Positions 30,728 through 34,541 of a stretch of DNA of 34,541 nucleotides are shown one piece after another (positions within the stretch are counted from its first letter, which is position 1; each line of letters opens with the position of its first letter). Origin of the DNA: Anaerococcus sp. (GTDB lineage: Bacteria > Bacillota > Clostridia > Tissierellales > Peptoniphilaceae); assembly GCF_022770135.1 (NCBI RefSeq), contig NZ_JALEIL010000062.1, positions 1 through 34,541 on the forward strand, given 5' to 3'. Under the pieces are notes generated by a model that searched no databases, had not been told where the DNA came from, and saw only the letters and a program-made list of their open reading frames with translations. A program made the position numbers and the translations under genes.

Positions 30728-32519
30728 AGATTAAGTCTTTGATGTGGTTATAGAAGATAGAGGGGGATAGTTTTTCTGATCCCCTCTTTTTTATTGTTAG
30801 GATATGGAGATTTTTCTTTGCCCTAGTCATGGCAACATACATTACTCGTCTTTCTTCTTCGATTTTATTTACAATATCTTCATTATCAACTATGATAGGA
30901 AACTCATTTTTCACCATGTTGATAACAAATACATTATCATATTCCAATCCCTTGGACTTGTGTATGCTTGAAAGAATCAGATCAGCATTAGAAGATGAGA
31001 GCTTTTTTTCAAGTTTTTCCTTCTTATTATAAAAATCTTCAATACTTTCCAAATTCTTTGTAAAGTTAACCATCGATTCAACGAAGAGGTCTTTATTTAC
31101 AACTTCTTCCCTATATTTCTTGCTGAAATTTGATATATAGGACTTGTAATCCATATATTTATAGATATAAGATATCTTCTTGTCAAGACTAAGCTTTCTA
31201 ATATGTTTTAGTTGTTTTTCCTTTTGGATTAGGGTTTCTATTTTGTAATCTTCCAAGTCCATATCATAAAGGGCCTCAAAAACATTTTTATTAAGAGCCT
31301 TATGGGAAAGCCTATCCACCTCTTTTTTCTTAAGAAAAGTCCCAATCTTGTAATAAATCTCGCAAAAAAGGTCAAACCTATCAAAATCATCCGAAAACTC
31401 AATAATATTAAATAAATCATCTATAATTTTTGATTCAAAGAAATTGAGTCTAGTTATATTCACAGAAAAGTCAATCTCATCTTCCATTAAAAAGGAAATT
31501 ATATTTAGGGCTTGAATATTGTTCCTAAATAAAATTGCGTTCTTTTTTCCTTTTTTTATATTTTCTATGATATATTTGTATTCGTCTCTGACGTTTCTTA
31601 GACTTCTGATAGTAATTTTTCCGGAAAAATCATTATTAGTAAATAAATCTTTGGGATAACGGTTCTGGTTAGTATCGATAAAAGCCTTAGAAATATTTAC
31701 GATGTTTTTTGAAGACCTATGGTTTTCTGTCATCTCTATAATTTTCAAATCAGGATAGATAGACTTTAAATTTAACAAATATGAGACATCAGAAGCCCTA
31801 AATGAGTAAATTGACTGGTCATCATCAGCTACTATCATCAAGTTATTTAGGGGAGCTGCGATTTTTTCGATAATTTTAAATTGAATTAGAGAAGTATCTT
31901 GTCCTTCATCTACTTGGATATATTTGTATTTATTCCTAATAGAATTTAAAAGTCTTTGGTCGTTTTGAATTAATTTAAGGGCCATAACTTGCATATCATC
32001 AAAATCTATATAGAAATTTCTTATCTTGAAATTCTCATAAGCCCTATAGATTTGAAGGCTATTTTTCACCTTGGAGTCTTCTAGATAGGTCTCATCAAGC
32101 ATGGCATTTTTCATATAAGATGTTAATCTGAAAAACTCATTTAGATCTTCTTTTGATATTTTTTTATTATTGATTTTAAAGTAAATCTTCTTAATCAAAT
32201 CGTATTTATTATAAAGGTCATCGGATTCTAATAGTCTTAGATTCCTATTATTTTTTTTGAGATAATTTCTTATAATTAGATAGCAAAAGGCGTGGATAGT
32301 CATAAAATTTGTCCTAGAAGACTTGTATCTATCCATCATATCTACGGCTTGGGTTTTAGAGAAAGTTATGGTAAGGATATGCTTAGGATCAATAGTTGTA
32401 GACAAGAATTTAATTCTTTCCAAAAGCATAGTAGTTTTCCCCGCTCCAGGGCCTGCAAGGACCAAAATTGGACCATCTTTGTGCCTTAAGGCTAAATTTT
32501 GTTGGCTAGTTAGTTTCAT
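30726..32519 (-). CDS. UvrD/Rep-type SF1 DNA helicase, short form
   Basis: 597 residues starting at the ATG read from 32519; no strong ribosome site is seen. Helicase motifs in order: Q-motif LTSQQNLAL, I LVLAGPGAGKTTML (20-33), Ia TITFSKTQA, II QVDEGQDTS, III ADDDQSIYSFR, IV EMTENHRSS, V SSIHKSKGLEYDNVFV, VI RRVMYVAMTRAKKNL. It should unwind DNA 3' to 5' using ATP. It is about 130 residues shorter than PcrA/UvrD and lacks the long C-terminal tail, so it is probably a second helicase rather than the housekeeping PcrA. It is unusually rich in Lys, Asn, Ile and Phe compared with neighbours. A specialised repair or accessory role is inference. Confidence 0.88.
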   Translation of the reverse strand: MKLTSQQNLALRHKDGPILVLAGPGAGKTTMLLERIKFLSTTIDPKHILTITFSKTQAVDMMDRYKSSRTNFMTIHAFCYLIIRNYLKKNNRNLRLLESDDLYNKYDLIKKIYFKINNKKISKEDLNEFFRLTSYMKNAMLDETYLEDSKVKNSLQIYRAYENFKIRNFYIDFDDMQVMALKLIQNDQRLLNSIRNKYKYIQVDEGQDTSLIQFKIIEKIAAPLNNLMIVADDDQSIYSFRASDVSYLLNLKSIYPDLKIIEMTENHRSSKNIVNISKAFIDTNQNRYPKDLFTNNDFSGKITIRSLRNVRDEYKYIIENIKKGKKNAILFRNNIQALNIISFLMEDEIDFSVNITRLNFFESKIIDDLFNIIEFSDDFDRFDLFCEIYYKIGTFLKKKEVDRLSHKALNKNVFEALYDMDLEDYKIETLIQKEKQLKHIRKLSLDKKISYIYKYMDYKSYISNFSKKYREEVVNKDLFVESMVNFTKNLESIEDFYNKKEKLEKKLSSSNADLILSSIHKSKGLEYDNVFVINMVKNEFPIIVDNEDIVNKIEEERRVMYVAMTRAKKNLHILTIKKRGSEKLSPSIFYNHIKDLI

Positions 32520-32530
32520 ATCTTTATTTT

Positions 32531-32560
32531 ATCATATTAATTTCTTTAAATATATGTTAA
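32531..32560 (-). promoter_or_regulatory. Promoter of the helicase gene
   Basis: On the bottom strand: -35 TTAACA (32560-32555), 18-base spacer, -10 TATGAT (32536-32531), 12 bases before the start codon. It lies between the divergent helicase and nitroreductase genes. Confidence 0.45.
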
Positions 32561-32596
32561 AATATAAGAAGAAGAAAAAAATAGATGGGGGAAATA

Positions 32597-33394
32597 ATGC
32601 TTACACAAAATTTTTTGAAATCAAGAACATCAACTAGAGACTTTAAAGAAGATAATTTATCAAGCAAAGTAGTAGAAGAATTAAACAAAGAAATGGAAGC
32701 TGCTGCTACAAAGCACGGCAAAGAAGACATTAAATTCTTACTACTAACAGATGGTGCCGACGTCTATCAAAAACTCCAAGGTCTAGCAGGCTATAAGGGA
32801 GTTATGATCAAGGCTCCAAGCTATATTGCTTTGAACACTCTAAATGATAAAAAAGAGACCTATGTCAAAGCTGCTTACGCTATGGAAGAGCTTATCACTA
32901 AATTAAATGAACTTAAGCTTGGTAATTGCTGGATTACAGTAAGTGAGGTAGAAGAAGACATCAAGAAATCTGCCTTCAACTATACAGAAGGGGATGTTTC
33001 AATACTCTTAGCTATAGGCTATCCAATAGATGATACAGTTAGAGAGCACAAGTACTACGATAGACTTGCAAACTCTGACTTGGTATATATAGATAGCTTT
33101 GACAATCCTGCAAGTGATGAAGATCTCGAGCAAAGAGGACTTAATAGCATATTTGACTATGCGAAATATGCTCCATCCGCATACAACTCTCAACCATGGA
33201 GATTCCTAATAGAAGATGACAAACTTTCAATCTATATCAAAGACTATGCAGGCGATGTAAATTTAATAGATGCTGGTATAATAATGTATTATATTGACGA
33301 ATTAGGAAAGACAATTTCATCTAATAGCAAGTGGGACATCAAACCAGTTGTAGATGGGAAAGAATATACCTACATCGCAAGTAAGAATTTATAG
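32597..33394 (+). CDS. Nitroreductase-like flavoprotein (TM1586 type)
   Basis: The start is ATG 32597 after GGGGG (32587-32591); an in-frame ATG at 32585 lies before it. 265 residues. The N-terminal half reads FLKSRTSTRDFKEDNLS, then KAAYAMEELITKLNELKLGNCW and LLAIGYPIDD. The second half restarts with a similar segment (FDYAKYAPSAYNSQPWRFLIED). This order, an Arg-Ser-x-R-x-F start and a Pro-Ser-x-x-NSQPWRF element, fits the FMN-binding nitroreductase fold of the putative TM1586 group. It probably reduces a quinone or nitro compound with NAD(P)H; the natural substrate is unknown. A MITE-like palindrome follows it. Confidence 0.78.
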   Translation: MLTQNFLKSRTSTRDFKEDNLSSKVVEELNKEMEAAATKHGKEDIKFLLLTDGADVYQKLQGLAGYKGVMIKAPSYIALNTLNDKKETYVKAAYAMEELITKLNELKLGNCWITVSEVEEDIKKSAFNYTEGDVSILLAIGYPIDDTVREHKYYDRLANSDLVYIDSFDNPASDEDLEQRGLNSIFDYAKYAPSAYNSQPWRFLIEDDKLSIYIKDYAGDVNLIDAGIIMYYIDELGKTISSNSKWDIKPVVDGKEYTYIASKNL

Positions 33395-33556
33395 AATAAG
33401 AGCTGTTGCAAAATTATGAATAATTATCGTTCCATCGTTAGAAGGTTCTCTTAGGAAATTTTTAGTGGTGCCTGCCGGCAAATGGAGGCAAAATTTTCGT
33501 AGAGGTTCTTCTAACGATATTGGAACGATTTATTCATTCTGCAACAGTTTCTTATT
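33395..33556. repeat. MITE-like imperfect palindrome (about 160 bases)
   Basis: The whole interval folds back on itself. The outer arms CTGTTGCA (33403-33410) and TGCAACAG (33540-33547) are perfect, as are ATCGTTCCA (33426-33434) / TGGAACGAT (33521-33529) and TCGTTAGAAG (33435-33444) / CTTCTAACGA (33508-33517); the centre is TGCCGGCA (33473-33480). Flanking AATAAGA (33395-33401) and TCTTATT (33550-33556) extend the symmetry. No ORF is inside. The CTGTTGCA-type ends resemble those of IS6-like and some other insertion sequences, suggesting a non-autonomous mobile element. The alternative is a very large terminator for the nitroreductase gene. Confidence 0.7.
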
Positions 33557-33574
33557 TTAATAGAGGAGTTAGAA

Positions 33575-34393
33575 TTGATAAGATTATATACAGAAAAAGA
33601 TTTTGAAAAGATGAGAGCTGCAGCAGAAATTCTCTGCCAAACTCATTTAGCTATCAGAGAAGTTATTAGAGAAGGAATAACGACTCTTGACCTTGATAAA
33701 TTTGCCAATGAATTTATTACCAAACACAAGAAGGCAATCCCTGCTCAACTAGGTTATGGTGGTTTTCCATTTACCCTATGTATTTCAGTAAATGATGAAA
33801 TATGCCACGGCTACCCAACAGATTATGTCCTCCAAGAAGGGGATATTGTTTCAATAGACAATGTAATAGACCTTGATGGTGGTCTTGCTGACTCATGCTG
33901 GACTTATACTATTGGAAAGATGAGTGAAGAAGATCAAAGATTAGTCGATGTCGATCTAGAATGTCTAAAAAGAGGTATAGAGGCTGCTGTTCCAGGAAAT
34001 AGAATAGGAGATATTGGAGCTGCCATTCAAGAATATGTTGAAGATGAGAATGGATTTTCCGTTATAAGAGACTTTATAGGTCACGGTATTGGTAATGAAA
34101 TGCACGAAGATCCACAAGTTCCCCACTACGGTAAGGCAGGTAGAGGACCAAGAATAGAAGCGGGTATGGTATTTACTATTGAACCTATGATTGCAGCTGG
34201 TGATTGGAAGATGAAAGTTGACGATAATGGTTGGACAGCAAGAACAAAAGATGGGTCTAAATGTTCACAATTTGAGCACCAACTAATAATCCATGAAGAC
34301 GGACCAGAGATAATAACTGATCAAGAAAAATATAAGCTCACAGAAGAAGATTTGGCCTTCATAAAGAAATACAAGGAAAAAAATAATCTATAA
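33575..34393 (+). CDS. map: Type I methionine aminopeptidase
   Basis: 272 residues from TTG 33575, 6 bases after GAGGAG (33563-33568); no ATG fits better. All five metal ligands and both catalytic His are present: His79 (NDEICHGYP), Asp95 and Asp106 (VSIDNVIDLDGGLADS), His170 (FIGHGIGNEMH), His177, Glu203 (FTIEPMI) and Glu234 (QFEHQLI). It removes the initiator methionine from new proteins in the cytosol. It stands alone, not in the secY-adk-map ribosomal cluster, so it could be a second copy. The C-terminus is slightly longer than in E. coli. The repeat just upstream separates it from the nitroreductase gene. Confidence 0.92.
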   Translation: MIRLYTEKDFEKMRAAAEILCQTHLAIREVIREGITTLDLDKFANEFITKHKKAIPAQLGYGGFPFTLCISVNDEICHGYPTDYVLQEGDIVSIDNVIDLDGGLADSCWTYTIGKMSEEDQRLVDVDLECLKRGIEAAVPGNRIGDIGAAIQEYVEDENGFSVIRDFIGHGIGNEMHEDPQVPHYGKAGRGPRIEAGMVFTIEPMIAAGDWKMKVDDNGWTARTKDGSKCSQFEHQLIIHEDGPEIITDQEKYKLTEEDLAFIKKYKEKNNL

Positions 34394-34395
34394 AT

Positions 34396-34541
34396 AGATT
34401 GCAGAGCGTAGACAAAGTAACTTCAATCGAAATTTATTTTATCGTTAAGTTACCCTTATCTCGACTAAGAGAGTGAAACGAACGCATGGAGAGATCTCAT
34501 TAGATTTCTCCGCTCACTCCGTTCGGTCGAAATAAGGGTTA
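34396..34541. repeat. Structured dispersed-type repeat, cut by the window edge
   Basis: Two nested inverted repeats are seen. Outer: TTACCCTTATCTCGAC (34450-34465) with GTCGAAATAAGGGTTA (34526-34541). Inner: GGAGAGATCT (34488-34497) with AGATTTCTCC (34502-34511), loop CATT. GTAACTT and AAGTTAC near 34417-34452 form another pair. The tract is more GC-rich than its surroundings and non-coding, with CACTCCGTTCGGTCGAAAT-style wording that I recall from dispersed repeats in clostridial genomes. It may be a mobile or REP-like element; its right end is missing. Confidence 0.55.

Noticed and set aside
1..34541. CRISPR array, tRNA/rRNA genes, complete insertion sequence or prophage genes
   Set aside because: No regularly spaced direct repeats, no tRNA-like cloverleaf with TTCRA arm, no transposase, integrase or phage structural gene was found on either strand.

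Overview
The window is AT-rich DNA with tightly packed genes, strong AGGAGG-type ribosome binding sites and a strong preference for AGA/AGG arginine codons. It carries pyruvate:ferredoxin oxidoreductase, L-lactate dehydrogenase, an iron-dependent alcohol dehydrogenase, peptidases and amino-acid catabolism genes. This points to a fermentative, peptide- and amino-acid-using anaerobic Gram-positive of the Firmicutes. A Peptoniphilaceae/Tissierellia member such as Anaerococcus or a relative is my inference from gene style, not a proven assignment. No rRNA, tRNA, CRISPR array or complete insertion sequence was seen.

Layout. 1-4.9 kb: tail of an EamA-type transporter, an Era-like GTPase with a DUF697 membrane tail, a large fusion of a phospholipase-D-type nuclease domain to a AAA+-like ATPase, and a YwaF-type membrane protein that looks frameshifted near its start. 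4.9-6.3 kb: a TetR regulator and a DUF2871 membrane protein, each preceded by a copy of the same palindrome, then a gene-poor stretch with the eroded remains of a helix-turn-helix gene. 6.3-9.7 kb: an operon of a membrane-anchored C26 amidohydrolase, Maf, a YjjG-type nucleotidase and PepT. 9.7-11.2 kb: the magnesium transporter MgtE behind a leader with a short upstream ORF and two mutually exclusive hairpins. 11.4-13.9 kb: an alpha/beta hydrolase overlapping a short MprF-like aminoacyl-phosphatidylglycerol synthase.

14-23.5 kb is central fermentation: L-lactate dehydrogenase, a DAACS symporter with a promoter and a perfect 14-bp palindrome, pyruvate:ferredoxin oxidoreductase followed 11 bases later by threonine dehydratase, a DegV protein and an iron alcohol dehydrogenase. 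Together they could import serine/threonine, deaminate it to 2-oxoacids, oxidise these to acyl-CoA with ferredoxin reduction, and dispose of electrons as lactate or alcohol.

23.6-34.5 kb: an M20 amidohydrolase / ArsC-like / free-methionine-sulfoxide-reductase operon; a second DegV with TrmB and a DUF4230 protein; a convergent DUF1624 membrane acyltransferase-like gene; a PfpI/DJ-1 protein; FolC; a convergent UvrD-like helicase; a nitroreductase; and a type I methionine aminopeptidase. A 160-base imperfect palindrome (MITE-like) separates the last two genes, and a second structured repeat runs off the right edge.

The observations most worth following are the MgtE leader, the PLD-nuclease/AAA+ fusion, the hydrolase-MprF pair, the twin-operator TetR cassette, the TrmB active-site substitution and the two palindromic repeats. 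No single feature proves a new multi-gene system. All functional calls come from reading the sequence, without database searches.
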